A stretch of DNA of 64,000 nucleotides from Streptomyces asoensis (GTDB lineage: Bacteria > Actinomycetota > Actinomycetes > Streptomycetales > Streptomycetaceae), in contig NZ_CP049838.1 of assembly GCF_013085465.1 (NCBI RefSeq), forward strand, positions 9,176,001 through 9,240,000, written 5' to 3'. Within the stretch, counting starts at the first letter, position 1, and every line of letters begins with the position of its first letter. The translations under genes and the position numbers were made by a program. Under the pieces are notes generated by a model that did no database searches, was not told the DNA's origin, and was given only the letters and a program-made list of their open reading frames with translations. Positions 45,119-54,703 of the stretch are shown piece after piece.

Positions 45119-45655
45119 ATGAGCAAGACCGCGCTGATCGTCATCGACATGATCAACACCTACGACCACCCGGATGCCGACCTGCTCCTGCCGTCGGCCC
45201 GCAAGGTGGTCCCGGTGGCCGCCGGTCTCCTCGACCGGGCCCGCCGCGCCGGCGAAGCCGTCGTCTACGTCAACGACAACTTCGGCCAGTGGCGCTCCCA
45301 CCACGGCGAACTTCTCGACAAGGCCCTCTCCGGCCCGCACGCCGGACTGGTCGAACCGCTGATGCCCGACGAGGGCTCGCTCTTCGTCGTCAAGGCACGG
45401 CACTCGATCTTCTTCGAGACCCCGCTGTCCTACCTGCTCCATCAGGAGGGCATCGACCACCTCGTCCTGTGCGGACAGGTCACCGAGCAGTGCGTCCTGT
45501 ACTCGGCCCTCGACGCCCACATCCGCCACTTCGACGTGACCGTCCCCCGGGACGCCGTCGCCCACATCCACGCCGATCTCGCGGACGCGGCGCTGGTGAT
45601 GATGGAGCGCAACATGGGGGCGAGGGTGGCCGACAGCGGGGATCTGTGGACCTGA
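45119..45655 (+). CDS. Isochorismatase-family cysteine hydrolase
   Basis: A 178-aa protein with the catalytic triad of the family: Asp in ALIVIDMINTY, Lys in VVKARHSIFFETPL and Cys in GQVTEQCVLYSA. The cis-peptide-like pattern before the Cys is also present. Relatives include nicotinamidases, isochorismatases and amidohydrolases; the substrate cannot be read from sequence alone. The ATG at 45119 begins the typical N-terminus; an upstream in-frame ATG at 45074 would add an unlikely His-rich leader. It lies 68 bp after the rpmG terminator and has its own promoter or none visible. Confidence 0.9.
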   Translation: MSKTALIVIDMINTYDHPDADLLLPSARKVVPVAAGLLDRARRAGEAVVYVNDNFGQWRSHHGELLDKALSGPHAGLVEPLMPDEGSLFVVKARHSIFFETPLSYLLHQEGIDHLVLCGQVTEQCVLYSALDAHIRHFDVTVPRDAVAHIHADLADAALVMMERNMGARVADSGDLWT

Positions 45656-45798
45656 ACGCCCCCGCGCCGCAAGCCGTCTGACGGACGGTCCGTTCGGTGC
45701 CGCGGCCGCGATCTCCGCGTTCCGGCCCGGGCGGGCGGAGAGCGAACCGGGCGCCCGTTGCGCACGGGGCACGGGCCGCCGCCTTTCTCTGCTTCCCG

Positions 45799-45991
45799 CT
45801 TCCGCGACTTCTCCGCCTCCGCAAGATCCACCGGCTTCCGCGACTTCTCCGCCTCCGCAAGGTCCACCGGCTTCCGTGACTTCTCCCCTCCGCAAGGTCC
45901 ACCGGCTTCCGTGACTTCTCCGCCTCCGCAAGGTCCACCGGCTTCCGCGACTTCCTCCGCTTCCGCGACTTCTCCGCCTCCGCTATCTCCC
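45799..45991. repeat. 36-bp tandem repeats, pyrimidine-rich
   Basis: Four nearly identical copies begin at 45799, 45835, 45871 and 45906, with partial copies afterwards. Each starts CTTCCGCGACTTCTCCGCC (or with one C-to-T change) and continues with TCCGCAAGGTCCACCGG. Copy 3 has lost one base, which breaks any reading frame, so the array is probably non-coding. The top strand is pyrimidine-rich and the bottom purine-rich. Confidence 0.9.
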
Positions 45992-46002
45992 CGCGGCCGC
46001 TA

Positions 46003-46050
46003 CTTCCCCGCTTCCCCGCTTCCCCGCTTCCCCGCTTCCCCGCTTCCCCG
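46003..46050. repeat. 8-bp tandem repeat CTTCCCCG, six copies
   Basis: Six perfect head-to-tail copies of CTTCCCCG lie directly after the 36-bp array and end 43 bp before the phospholipase start. Such a simple array is prone to slippage and could vary between strains. Confidence 0.95.
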
Positions 46051-46093
46051 CTTCTCCGGTTCCACTTCCTCCGCTCACCAAGGGGCACCACAC

Positions 46094-47521
46094 ATGGCCG
46101 AGTTGACCCGTCGCAGACTTCTGGGCTCGACCGCGGGCGCGCTGGGCGCCGCCGCAGCTCTCTCCCTCCTCCCGCCGAGCGTGCAGAAGGCCGTCGCGGC
46201 CGGACCGTCCCGCCGTGGCTCACTCGCCGATGTCGAACACGTCGTCCTGTTGATGCAGGAGAACCGCTCCTTCGACCACTACTTCGGCACCCTGTCCGGT
46301 GTGCGCGGCTTCGCCGACCCCGACGCGCTCACCCTCGAGACCGGCCGTTCCGTCTTCTACCAGCCCGACGCCGAGAACCCCGCGGGCTACCTGCTGCCCT
46401 TCCACCTAGACACCCATACCTCCAGCGCCCAGGCCATCCCGTCCACGAGCCACGCCTGGTCGGTGCAGCACGAGGCGTGGAACGGCGGCCGGATGGACCG
46501 CTGGCTGTCTGCCCACCGCACGGCCGACGGCGACAACGCCCCCTACGTCATGGGCTACCACACCCGCGAGGACATTCCGTTCCAGTTCGCCCTCGCCGAG
46601 ACCTTCACCGTCTGCGACCACTACTTCTGCTCGGTCCTCGGCCCGACCTGGCCGAACCGCCTGATGTGGATGACCGGCACCATCGACCCCGACGGCGCCC
46701 AGGGCGGGCCCGCCGTCCGCAACTCCGCCCCGACGCCGTTCAGCTGGACGACCTACGCCGAGCGGCTCCAGGCGGCCGGGGTCGACTGGAAGGTGTACCA
46801 GCAGGAGGACGACTACGGCTGCAACCTGCTGGAGCAGTTCGACACGTTCAGGAACGCGCGACCGGGCTCCGAGCTGTACGAGCGGGGCGTCCGGCCGCAG
46901 CCGGAGGGCACCTTCGAGGACGACGCCCGGGCCGACCGGCTGCCGACCGTGTCCTGGCTGGTGCCACCGGGGCACCAGTCGGAGCACCCCGACTACCTGC
47001 CGGCGGCCGGCGCGGACTTCGTCGCCTCCAAGCTCGAGGCCATCGCGGCCAACCCCGAGGTCTGGCGCAAGACCGCGTTCATCCTCAACTACGACGAGAA
47101 CGACGGCCTGTTCGACCATGTGCCGCCGCCGACCCCGCCCGTGGGCACGCCCGGCGAGTTCGTCGGCGGGCTGCCGATCGGCGGCGGCTTCCGGGTCCCC
47201 GCCATCGTCGTCTCGCCCTGGACCGTGGGCGGCTGGGTGGCCACGGAGTCCTTCGACCACACCTCGACCCTGCGGTTCCTGGAGAGACTTACGGGGGTCA
47301 TGGAACCCAACATCAGCGACTGGCGGCGCAGCGCCTTCGGTGACCTCACCTCCGCCTTCCGCTTCGCGTCCACCAGTCCGCTCGCGCCGACGCTGCCCGA
47401 CGACACGGCGGAGCAGCTGCTGAAGGCGAAGGAGGAGGTCGCCACCCTGCCCAAGCCCACGCTGCCGGGCGCCGAGCAGTCGTTCCCGTTCCAGGAGACG
47501 GGCCCCAGGCCGCAACTCTGA
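46094..47521 (+). CDS. Tat-exported phospholipase C / acid phosphatase-type phosphoesterase
   Basis: A 475-aa enzyme with a Tat signal: twin arginines in LTRRRLLGSTAG followed by a hydrophobic stretch and an Ala-rich cleavage region. The mature protein carries the family motif LMQENRSFDHYFGTLSG near its start and NYDENDGLFDHVPPP further on, as in non-haemolytic phospholipase C and AcpA-like phosphatases. It would hydrolyse phospholipids or phosphate esters outside the cell. AAGGGG precedes the ATG at 46094 by 8 nt. The frame is open 336 bp further upstream through the tandem repeats, but that part is low-complexity and not credible as protein. Phosphate control (PhoP) is common for such genes; no PHO box is obvious. 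Confidence 0.92.
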   Translation: MAELTRRRLLGSTAGALGAAAALSLLPPSVQKAVAAGPSRRGSLADVEHVVLLMQENRSFDHYFGTLSGVRGFADPDALTLETGRSVFYQPDAENPAGYLLPFHLDTHTSSAQAIPSTSHAWSVQHEAWNGGRMDRWLSAHRTADGDNAPYVMGYHTREDIPFQFALAETFTVCDHYFCSVLGPTWPNRLMWMTGTIDPDGAQGGPAVRNSAPTPFSWTTYAERLQAAGVDWKVYQQEDDYGCNLLEQFDTFRNARPGSELYERGVRPQPEGTFEDDARADRLPTVSWLVPPGHQSEHPDYLPAAGADFVASKLEAIAANPEVWRKTAFILNYDENDGLFDHVPPPTPPVGTPGEFVGGLPIGGGFRVPAIVVSPWTVGGWVATESFDHTSTLRFLERLTGVMEPNISDWRRSAFGDLTSAFRFASTSPLAPTLPDDTAEQLLKAKEEVATLPKPTLPGAEQSFPFQETGPRPQL

Positions 47522-47543
47522 CCTGGACGAGGCACGCCGAGCG

Positions 47544-47951
47544 TCAGCGGTACGCGACCCGGGCGGGCGGTTCTGCGCGCGTAGACAGCGGACTGCCCTG
47601 CGGAAGGAAGAACAGGGCGCAGATGCGCAGCGGTTCCGGCTCCCGGTTCTCCGCCATGTGCACGCCCCGCGGCCCCACCGGTTCGACGATGCATCCGCCG
47701 GTGGGTGTCACGCACTCGGATCCGTCCGCCAGGGTCCGGGTCAGGACGCCCGCAGTCACCACGGCGACGACCCGGCCCTCGTGGTAGTGCCAGGGCAGCG
47801 AGTGGCCCGGCGGGATCTCGTAGTCGGCGACCACGACCCTGGTGTTCTCCGGTGCGGCCAGGGCGAGCCGTTCGGTGAGCAGACCGTCGGCGAGCAGGGT
47901 CGGTACGGGTTCGGCGGTGGGGCGGGCCTCGACGGGCGACGATCGGTTCAC
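47544..47951 (-). CDS. Small cupin-domain protein
   Basis: A 135-aa single-domain cupin. The first metal-binding motif appears as HSLPWHYHEGRVVAVVTAG and the second, weaker one as GPRGVHMAENREPEPL. Small cupins bind metals and act in many pathways, so no reaction can be assigned. It converges with the phospholipase gene (22 bp apart) and is divergent from the rhomboid-like gene. Confidence 0.82.
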   Translation of the reverse strand: MNRSSPVEARPTAEPVPTLLADGLLTERLALAAPENTRVVVADYEIPPGHSLPWHYHEGRVVAVVTAGVLTRTLADGSECVTPTGGCIVEPVGPRGVHMAENREPEPLRICALFFLPQGSPLSTRAEPPARVAYR

Positions 47952-48289
47952 GCGGCGGTCGTCCGGGGCGGGCGGGGGCCGGGGGCGCCGGGGCCGGTCG
48001 GGCCCGCTGTGCGACGTAACCTGGCCGGGGTCATGTTCCGCTGGTCAGTGCGTTCCACAGAAGTGACATTAACCCACTTGAGTTACGGTGACGTGACCGG
48101 GTGTCATCGAGCGCACCGGTGGCCTGCCGCCCCGCGCGCCTCCCCCGGATCTCCCGGCCGTCCCCGACCGGGGCCTGGCCGAAATGTGAGGTAGACGGCC
48201 TGTGCGGGAGTGATCCTCGCAGGCCGGCTTTGCGTCCTCCAGAGCGTGAATCGTATGAGACATCATGCGACGAGTGTTTGGGGGAGACC

Positions 48290-49093
48290 TTGAGCATCCT
48301 GCGTCCGGACGTGGAGCGGCCTCGCGAAAGCCGTGCCGGGGACGAGCCGCGCGCCGGCCGTTCCGAGGGTGGGCCGCGCGGTGGCGCGCTCGCCCGTGCC
48401 GCCTGCTTCGTCGGCCGGACGCTGCGGGGTGAGTGGTACGGCATCGTCGTCGACCCCCTGCGGCAGTTGCGCCGACGCGGGCCCGCCGCGCTGCTGCTGG
48501 CCTTCGTGGCCTGCGCGGGCGTGATCTTCTTCCACGCCATTGCCCAGCACCCCCTGGGCGAGACGGTGGTGCGCGTTCTCGGCGGGGTGCAGGGCGACCT
48601 GCCGCTGTGGCTCGCCCTGCTGCGCACCCCGGTCTCCCTGTACGTCCCGGCCCTCGATCTGCCGGTGTGGGCCGGCATCACCCAGCTGTTCCTCGCCTTC
48701 GCCCTGGCCGAACTCGCCCTCGGCCGCCGCAGGACCCTGCTGATCGCCTACGCGTCCACCCTGGCCGGCACCCTCACGGTGCGGGTGATGCTGGCGATGG
48801 GGCCGGGATGGTGGGGCCTCGGACTGCCGCCCGAGGTCGGACAGGTGCTCGACACCGGCCCGTCCGCAGCCGTCGTCGGACTGTTCACCTATCTCTCGGT
48901 CGTCCGCCGCGCGCCCATCGTGTTCACGCTCACCGGCGGTTCGATGGTGTTCGAGTCGATCGCCAAGCCCAACCTCGCCGGCGGCGAACACCTCATCGCG
49001 GTGGCCGCCGCCATCGTCCTCGGCCTGCTGCACGAGCGGGGCCGCCACCGACGGCAGACCGCCACGAACGCGCAGGACACGGCGTCCGCCTGA
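48290..49093 (+). CDS. Rhomboid-like integral membrane protein
   Basis: A 267-aa protein beginning at TTG, chosen because GGGGGAG lies 5 nt upstream and the longer frame ahead looks non-coding. After a basic, cytoplasmic N-terminus it has about six hydrophobic segments. A GPSA sequence (DTGPSAAVVGLFTYLSV) sits where rhomboids have the catalytic GxSx. A His in GGEHLIAVAAAIVLGLL lies in a later segment, so an intramembrane protease is possible. Other canonical rhomboid features are not clear, so proteolytic activity is only a suggestion. It is followed by the DUF1996 gene on the same strand. Confidence 0.75.
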   Translation: MSILRPDVERPRESRAGDEPRAGRSEGGPRGGALARAACFVGRTLRGEWYGIVVDPLRQLRRRGPAALLLAFVACAGVIFFHAIAQHPLGETVVRVLGGVQGDLPLWLALLRTPVSLYVPALDLPVWAGITQLFLAFALAELALGRRRTLLIAYASTLAGTLTVRVMLAMGPGWWGLGLPPEVGQVLDTGPSAAVVGLFTYLSVVRRAPIVFTLTGGSMVFESIAKPNLAGGEHLIAVAAAIVLGLLHERGRHRRQTATNAQDTASA

Positions 49094-49119
49094 GATCTTG
49101 CTATGAATTCGTGGTGCGG

Positions 49120-49150
49120 TTGAACACTCCTGCGTCCGCTTGCGTATAGG
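49120..49150 (+). promoter_or_regulatory. Possible promoter of the DUF1996 gene
   Basis: TTGAAC at 49120 and TATAGG at 49145 are separated by 19 bases, slightly longer than optimal for the housekeeping sigma factor. They lie 50 bp upstream of the TTG start. Confidence 0.3.
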
Positions 49151-49199
49151 GCCGGGGGATCTCATGCCCATGGCCGCCGACGACGCGTAGGAGCACTCC

Positions 49200-51302
49200 T
49201 TGGTACAGAACAGGCGCAGACGCCAGACGGGCGGGCGACGCGCGACTTTCGCGGCGCTGGCGCTCATCATCGGCGGCGGTGGGCTGATGGGGGTGAACGT
49301 CTATGCCTCGGCCACCGAAGACGGCTCCGACGGCAACTCCGGACAGGGCGGCAACAGCGCCGTCACCATCGACTGCCCGGACGTCGGCGACAAACTGACC
49401 ACCGTCCCGGACCAGGCCTCGGCCGAGGTCGACGGCGAACTCGCCCAGCTGGACGAGCAGATCGCCGCCGCCTACCGCCAACTCCAGGAGTCGGCGGAGT
49501 CGGTGCGACAGGACGCCGACTTCGCCGACAACGCGGTCATGAACCCGTTGAAGGAGAAGCGCGGCGCGACGATCCAGCGCATCGCGGAGGCCATCGACCG
49601 GGCCGGTGACCGCCCCGAGGGCCTGGAGGACCTCGCCGCCTGCACCCTGCGCGCCAACGACGACCAGGCCGACGAAGGCGCCGACGGCAACGGCGACGAG
49701 AACCAGAACGGCGACCAGGCGGGCGACGACCAGAACGGCGGCGGCGACCAGCAGGGCGACGAGGGTCAGCAGGGCAACGGCGGTCAGGCCGGAAACGGCC
49801 CCGTCGCCGCGGACTACGCCGACATCAACGCCGTCCAGCCGACGCAGCAGACCCCGGATCCCAGCTCCGGCCCCTCCCGCGGCACCTTCGCCACCAGCTG
49901 CGGAGTGAACGCGAACGGCTTGTTCAACTCCGACAACGTGATCGTCGCCCCGGGCGTCACCAACGGCGCCCACCACTTCCACGACTACGTCGGCAACCAG
50001 TCCAACGACGCCTTCGCCTCCGACGACGACCTGGCGAACGCCGACACGAGCTGCGTCGACCAGGGCGACAAGTCCACCTACTACTGGCCCGTGCTGCGCC
50101 TTCAGAACGGCAACCAGGAGCAGGACGCGCAGAAGCCCGGCGGTGGCATCGAGGGCAACGCCGGCGAGATCGTCACGCCCAAGGAGGTCACCCTGACCTT
50201 CGTCGGCAACCCGCGTGAGAAGGTCACCGCCATGCCCCGGCTGCTCCGGGTCATCACCGGCGACGCCAAGGCCTTCGTCAACGGCACGGCCAACGCCAAC
50301 GCGTCCTGGAGCTGCACCGGCTTCGAGGACCGGCAGCTGAAGGACAAGTACCCGATCTGCCCGTCCGGCAGCGACGTGGTGCGCACCTTCCGTTTCCAGA
50401 GCTGCTGGGACGGCAGCAACATCGACAGCGCCAACCACCGCACCCACGTGGCCTTCGCCGCCGCCGACGGCACCTGCCCGAACGGCTTCAAGGCCGTTCC
50501 GCAGCTGGTGCAGCGCATCGTGTACGACGTCGACGCGCCGAGCCTCCAGGACGGTGGCAAGACCACTCCGTTGTTCGCGGTGGACTCCTTCCCGGAGCAG
50601 CTGCACAAGCCGGTGACCGACCACGGCGACTTCATCAACGTCTTCGACGAAGACCTGATGGGCGAGATGGTCGACTGCATCAACGACGGCCGCACCTGCG
50701 GCGCCGGCACCGACCCGGGCTCCGACGACGGCGCCGGCAACGGTGACGGCAACAACGGCGGCAACAACGGCGGTGCCGGCAACGGCGACGACAACGGCGG
50801 TGTCGGCAACGGCGACGACAACGGTTCCGGCGACGACGGAAACGCCGGAAACGGCAATGGAAACGCCGGCAACGGCGACGACAACGGTTCCGACGAGGGC
50901 ACGCAGGAGCCGTCGCAGGCCCCCGAGGCGCCCGCGACCACCGAACCCGCCGACAACACCGAGCCCGACGCGGGCGACAACGGTTCCGGTGGCGCCGCCG
51001 TGACCACCGACCCCCGCGTCTACACGAAGCCGTCGGCCAAGGCGGCCACCTCGGCGCCCGCCGCCGGTTCGGGCGGCGAGATCGGCTCCCCGGCGACCGC
51101 CGCCCCCGCGGCCACGCCCGAGCAGTCGCAGACCCCGGCCGGCACGGGTGCCGACACGACCATCCCGGGCGGGACCGAACCCCAGGCGGTCCAGGGCGGT
51201 CTGGCCGAGACCGGCGCCAACCTCTGGCCCGCGGCCGCCGGCGGGCTGCTGGTGATCGCCGGCTTCGGCGTTCTGTTCCGGAACGCACGCCGCAAGTACT
51301 GA
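49200..51302 (+). CDS. DUF1996 cell-wall-anchored protein with sortase signal
   Basis: A 700-aa exported protein. An N-terminal signal ([20 protein letters not shown]) leads to a helical stretch and a Gln/Asp/Asn/Gly-rich linker. The DUF1996 domain (about residues 215-500) has [24 protein letters not shown] and [13 protein letters not shown] long acidic Gly/Asn/Asp-rich linker and a Pro/Ala/Thr stretch precede the C-terminal sorting signal LAETG, a hydrophobic segment and RNARRKY. That order marks it as a substrate of an actinobacterial class E sortase (LAxTG), attached to peptidoglycan. DUF1996 relatives occur in fungi and actinomycetes, often with carbohydrate-binding parts; no activity is established. 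The start is TTG with GGAG 7 nt upstream. Confidence 0.9.
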   Translation: MVQNRRRRQTGGRRATFAALALIIGGGGLMGVNVYASATEDGSDGNSGQGGNSAVTIDCPDVGDKLTTVPDQASAEVDGELAQLDEQIAAAYRQLQESAESVRQDADFADNAVMNPLKEKRGATIQRIAEAIDRAGDRPEGLEDLAACTLRANDDQADEGADGNGDENQNGDQAGDDQNGGGDQQGDEGQQGNGGQAGNGPVAADYADINAVQPTQQTPDPSSGPSRGTFATSCGVNANGLFNSDNVIVAPGVTNGAHHFHDYVGNQSNDAFASDDDLANADTSCVDQGDKSTYYWPVLRLQNGNQEQDAQKPGGGIEGNAGEIVTPKEVTLTFVGNPREKVTAMPRLLRVITGDAKAFVNGTANANASWSCTGFEDRQLKDKYPICPSGSDVVRTFRFQSCWDGSNIDSANHRTHVAFAAADGTCPNGFKAVPQLVQRIVYDVDAPSLQDGGKTTPLFAVDSFPEQLHKPVTDHGDFINVFDEDLMGEMVDCINDGRTCGAGTDPGSDDGAGNGDGNNGGNNGGAGNGDDNGGVGNGDDNGSGDDGNAGNGNGNAGNGDDNGSDEGTQEPSQAPEAPATTEPADNTEPDAGDNGSGGAAVTTDPRVYTKPSAKAATSAPAAGSGGEIGSPATAAPAATPEQSQTPAGTGADTTIPGGTEPQAVQGGLAETGANLWPAAAGGLLVIAGFGVLFRNARRKY

Positions 51303-51342
51303 GATTCCGTACTGGGATTCCGTACTGGGATTCAGCCACTCC

Positions 51343-51378
51343 ACCGAGGGCCCGTCGGACTGCCGACGGGCCCTCGGT
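51343..51378. terminator. Hairpin terminator after the DUF1996 gene
   Basis: A perfect 16-bp stem (ACCGAGGGCCCGTCGG and its complement) with loop ACTG, 40 bp after the stop codon. Just before it a 13-base phrase (ATTCCGTACTGGG) occurs twice in tandem. Confidence 0.85.
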
Positions 51379-51491
51379 GCGACCCATGAGTCCCCGCGCC
51401 CCCGTACGGGTGCTCCCGCACCCGAGCCACCGCCCCCGCGCCGGACCGCGCGGTATACGTCGTTCGAAGCGCGCGCGACGATGGGAGACCC

Positions 51492-53252
51492 ATGGAGCAC
51501 ACGGCGTCCACACAGCACACGGAGTACGCGACGTCCGGGGAGTACTACGACCTCGGCACGCACGGCCGGTCCGTGACGACCTCGTCCGCCGAGGCCCAAC
51601 TGTGGTTCGACCGCGGACTGGTCTGGTCGTACGCCTTCCACCACGAGGAGGCCGTCGCCTGCTTCGAGGCAGCGGTCCGCGCCGACCCCGACTGCGCCAT
51701 GGCCCACTGGGGCATCGCCTACGCGCTCGGCCCCAACTACAACAAACCCTGGGAGTTCTTCGACGACCAGGACCTCGCACGGACCGTCGCCCGTACGCAC
51801 GACGCGGTCGAACTCGCCCACCGGAAGGCCGAGGCCGCCGCTACCCCCGTCGAACGGGCCCTGATCGGCGCGCTGCGCGCCCGCTACCCGCAGACCCGCC
51901 CCGCCGAGGACTGCTCGGTGTGGAACGAGCCCTACGCCGACGCCATGCGGGCGGTCCACGAACTCGCCCCCGACGACCTCGACGTCGCCGCCCTGTACGC
52001 CGACGCCCTGATGAACCTCACCCCCTGGCAGCTGTGGGACCTGCGCAAGGGCCGGCCCGCCGAGGGCGCCCGCACAACGGAGGCGAAGGCGGTGCTCGAC
52101 CGTGCGCTGGCCGACGGGGCCGCGGCCGTACATCCGGGCGTCCTGCACTTCTACATCCACCTCATGGAGATGTCGCCCACTCCCGAGGCCGCCCTCCAGG
52201 TCGCCGACCGGCTGCGCGGCCTGGTGCCCGACGCCGGTCACCTCCAGCACATGCCCTCGCACCTCGACGTGCTGTGCGGCGACTACCGGCGCGTCGTCAC
52301 GGACAACACCGCCGCGATCGCCGCCGACGAGAAGTACCGGACGCGCTCCGGCGCGATGAACTTCTACACGCTGTACCGCTCGCACGACTACCACTTCAAG
52401 ATCTACGGCGCGATGTTCCTGGGCCAGTACCGGACCGCGCTGGAGACCGCGGAACGTCTCGAAGCCTCCATCCCGGAGGGGCTGCTGCGGGTGCAGAGCC
52501 CGCCCATGGCCGACTGGCTGGAGGCGTTCCGCACCATGCGGTTCCATGTGCTGATCCGCTTCGGCCGCTGGCAGGACGTCCTCGACGTGCCGCCGCCCGC
52601 CGACCCGGTCCTGCACAGCGTGACCACCGCGATGCGCCACTACGCCCGCGGTGTCGCGCTCTCCGCCACCGGCCGGGCCTCCGAGGCCGAGGCCGAGCGC
52701 GCCCTGTTCCGCTCGGCGGCCGACCGGGTGCCCGAGACCCGGATGCTGTTCAACAACACCTGCCGGGACATCCTCGCGATCGCGTCCGCGATGCTCGACG
52801 GCGAACTGGAGTACCGCAAGGGCAACCACGACCTCGCCTTCGCCGCCCTGGAGCGGTCCGTCGAACTGGACGACCGCCTCCCCTACGACGAACCCTGGGG
52901 CTGGATGCAGCCCACCCGGCACGCGTACGGCGCCCTGCTGCTGGAGCAGGGGCGGATCGAGGAGGCCGAGGCGGTCTACCGCGCGGACCTCGGACTGGAC
53001 GACACACTGCCCCGCCCGTCCCAGCACCCCGGCAACGTGTGGTCCCTGCACGGCTACCACGAGTGCCTGGTCCGGCTGGGCAAGGAGGCCGAGGCGCGGA
53101 TCGTGGCCCAGCAGCTGAAGTTCGCCACCGCCCTGGCCGACGTACCCGTCCGGGCGTCCTGCTTCTGCCGTCTCGACACCGACACGGGCACCGGCACGGA
53201 CACCGGCACCGGGACCTCGGTCACATCCGGGTGCTGCGCCATGGACAATTGA
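51492..53252 (+). CDS. Tetratricopeptide-repeat protein
   Basis: A 586-aa soluble, helical protein. Several TPR units are visible (AFHHEEAVACFEAAVRADPD; AMAHWGIAYALGPN; FGRWQDVLDVP; YRKGNHDLAFAALERSVELD; ALLLEQGRIEEAEAVYRADL). It resembles a family of uncharacterised bacterial TPR proteins of this length that carry the conserved HLMEMSPTPEAAL and HMPSHLDVLCGDY motifs; these His residues may bind metal. A short Thr/Gly/Asp repeat and GCCAMDN form the C-terminus. The ATG has GGAG nearby. No role is known. The following lipid-kinase gene starts 59 bp later. Confidence 0.85.
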   Translation: MEHTASTQHTEYATSGEYYDLGTHGRSVTTSSAEAQLWFDRGLVWSYAFHHEEAVACFEAAVRADPDCAMAHWGIAYALGPNYNKPWEFFDDQDLARTVARTHDAVELAHRKAEAAATPVERALIGALRARYPQTRPAEDCSVWNEPYADAMRAVHELAPDDLDVAALYADALMNLTPWQLWDLRKGRPAEGARTTEAKAVLDRALADGAAAVHPGVLHFYIHLMEMSPTPEAALQVADRLRGLVPDAGHLQHMPSHLDVLCGDYRRVVTDNTAAIAADEKYRTRSGAMNFYTLYRSHDYHFKIYGAMFLGQYRTALETAERLEASIPEGLLRVQSPPMADWLEAFRTMRFHVLIRFGRWQDVLDVPPPADPVLHSVTTAMRHYARGVALSATGRASEAEAERALFRSAADRVPETRMLFNNTCRDILAIASAMLDGELEYRKGNHDLAFAALERSVELDDRLPYDEPWGWMQPTRHAYGALLLEQGRIEEAEAVYRADLGLDDTLPRPSQHPGNVWSLHGYHECLVRLGKEAEARIVAQQLKFATALADVPVRASCFCRLDTDTGTGTDTGTGTSVTSGCCAMDN

Positions 53253-53311
53253 TCGAGATCGTCGGCGCTGTCGACGCACAAGAGGGGGCCTCGGAGCATG
53301 GCGGGCGCACG

Positions 53312-54703
53312 GTGAACGAGACACGTGGGAAGAAATGGTCGCTGCCGCACATCGGCCCGGCGCAGCGGGACGCCGTCGCCCGCGCGCGGGGCTGGGCGCG
53401 GCTCGCCCTGGTGCTGGTCGCCGCCTGTGTCGCGGTGGTGATGGCGGGTGCGGGATCCGGCGGCTGGCTGGTTCTGTTCATCGGGTTCGTCCTCCTCGCG
53501 CTGGCGGGGGCGGGCGTGTGGTGGATGCTGGCGCACCGGGGCGGAGCCCGGCTGCTCGGGGGGCTGGTGGCCGTCACCGCCCCGGTCGGCGTGGTGGTGA
53601 TGTACGCCTTGTCCGGCCTGTGGCCGGTGGCGGTGGGCGCGCTCGCGCTGTGGGCGGGGGCCCTGGCCTCGGCGCGGGCCTCGCTGCGCAGCGTGCGCCG
53701 TCCCAAGGGCATGCACGGCCGGAAGACCCCGCCGCCGCGCCGACCGGTCCTGATCATGAACGTGCGCTCGGGCGGCGGCAAGGTCGTCAAGCACGGCCTC
53801 GTCGAGCGTGCCGAGGCGCTCGGCGCCCGGGTGGTCGTGCTCGGCGCCGACGACGCCTACACCGACCCGGCGGCGGAGGCCCGACAGGCCATCGCCGAGG
53901 GCGCGGACCTGCTCGGTGTCGCGGGCGGTGACGGCACCCAGGCACTGGTCGCGGCCGTCGCCGCCGAACACGACGTGCCCTTCCTGGTGATCGCCGCCGG
54001 CACCCGCAACCACTTCGCCATGGACCTCGGCCTCGACCGCACCGACCCCACGCGCAGCCTCGACGCCCTCACCAACGGCGTCGAACTCCGCGTGGACCTC
54101 GGGGACGTCGGCGGACGGGCCTTCGTCAACACCGTCTCGTTCGGGGCGTACGCGGAGATAGTGCAGAGCCCCGACTACCGCGACGCCAAGGCCGCCACCG
54201 CACTCGACCATCTGCCCGACCTGCTTCAGGGCGAGGCCGGCCCGACCCTGGACGTCCAGACGGACGACACCCATGTGCACGCGCCGCAGGCCCTCCTGGT
54301 CAGCAACAACGCCTACGCCCGCGCCGACCCGCTCGGCGGCGGACGCCGGCCCCGGCTGGACGCCGGACTGCTCGGGGTGATCGGCGTCCGGGTGGAGGGC
54401 GCGGCCCAGGCCGCCGAACTCGCGCTGCTCGGCGAGCGCGCGGGCAGCATCACCTCGGTGACGTCCCGGCGCGTCGTCGTCGAGGCGGACCGCGAGCGCA
54501 TCGCGGTGGCCGTCGACGGCGAGGCACTCGAACTGGCCACCCCCGTCGTGTGCACGGTACGGCCCGCCGCACTGCGGGTCCGGGTGCCCCGGCACCGCCC
54601 GGGCGCGGCCTACGCGCCCCCCACGGTCGACTGGCGGCGCATCGTCCGCCTCGCGCTCGGCCATCCCGACCCTCGCACGATCAAGGAGGCCTACGATGTC
54701 TGA
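53312..54703 (+). CDS. Diacylglycerol kinase-family lipid kinase with membrane N-terminus
   Basis: A 463-aa protein. About four hydrophobic segments fill the first 115 residues (LALVLVAACVAVVMAGAG, WLVLFIGFVLLALAGAG and others). A diacylglycerol/sphingosine kinase catalytic domain follows, with VLIMNVRSGGGKVVKHGL, GGDGTQALVAAVAAEHD and GTRNHFAMDLGLDR. Such enzymes phosphorylate lipids such as diacylglycerol using ATP. The GTG at 53312 fits the start of credible coding; the ribosome site is weak (GGAG about 14 nt away), so the exact start is uncertain. It overlaps the following PAP2 phosphatase gene by 8 nt, forming a lipid kinase/phosphatase pair. Confidence 0.88.
   Translation: MNETRGKKWSLPHIGPAQRDAVARARGWARLALVLVAACVAVVMAGAGSGGWLVLFIGFVLLALAGAGVWWMLAHRGGARLLGGLVAVTAPVGVVVMYALSGLWPVAVGALALWAGALASARASLRSVRRPKGMHGRKTPPPRRPVLIMNVRSGGGKVVKHGLVERAEALGARVVVLGADDAYTDPAAEARQAIAEGADLLGVAGGDGTQALVAAVAAEHDVPFLVIAAGTRNHFAMDLGLDRTDPTRSLDALTNGVELRVDLGDVGGRAFVNTVSFGAYAEIVQSPDYRDAKAATALDHLPDLLQGEAGPTLDVQTDDTHVHAPQALLVSNNAYARADPLGGGRRPRLDAGLLGVIGVRVEGAAQAAELALLGERAGSITSVTSRRVVVEADRERIAVAVDGEALELATPVVCTVRPAALRVRVPRHRPGAAYAPPTVDWRRIVRLALGHPDPRTIKEAYDV

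Noticed and set aside
45799..46050. CRISPR-like repeats
   Set aside because: The copies are directly adjacent, with no unique spacers and no cas genes.
45758..46093. N-terminal extension of the phospholipase through the tandem repeats
   Set aside because: The extension is low-complexity repeat translation with no signal peptide. A Tat signal and ribosome site mark the true start at 46094.
49101..53324. A 1,407-codon minus-strand frame rich in Val and Gly
   Set aside because: Antisense to the DUF1996 and TPR genes; composition is the usual shadow pattern.
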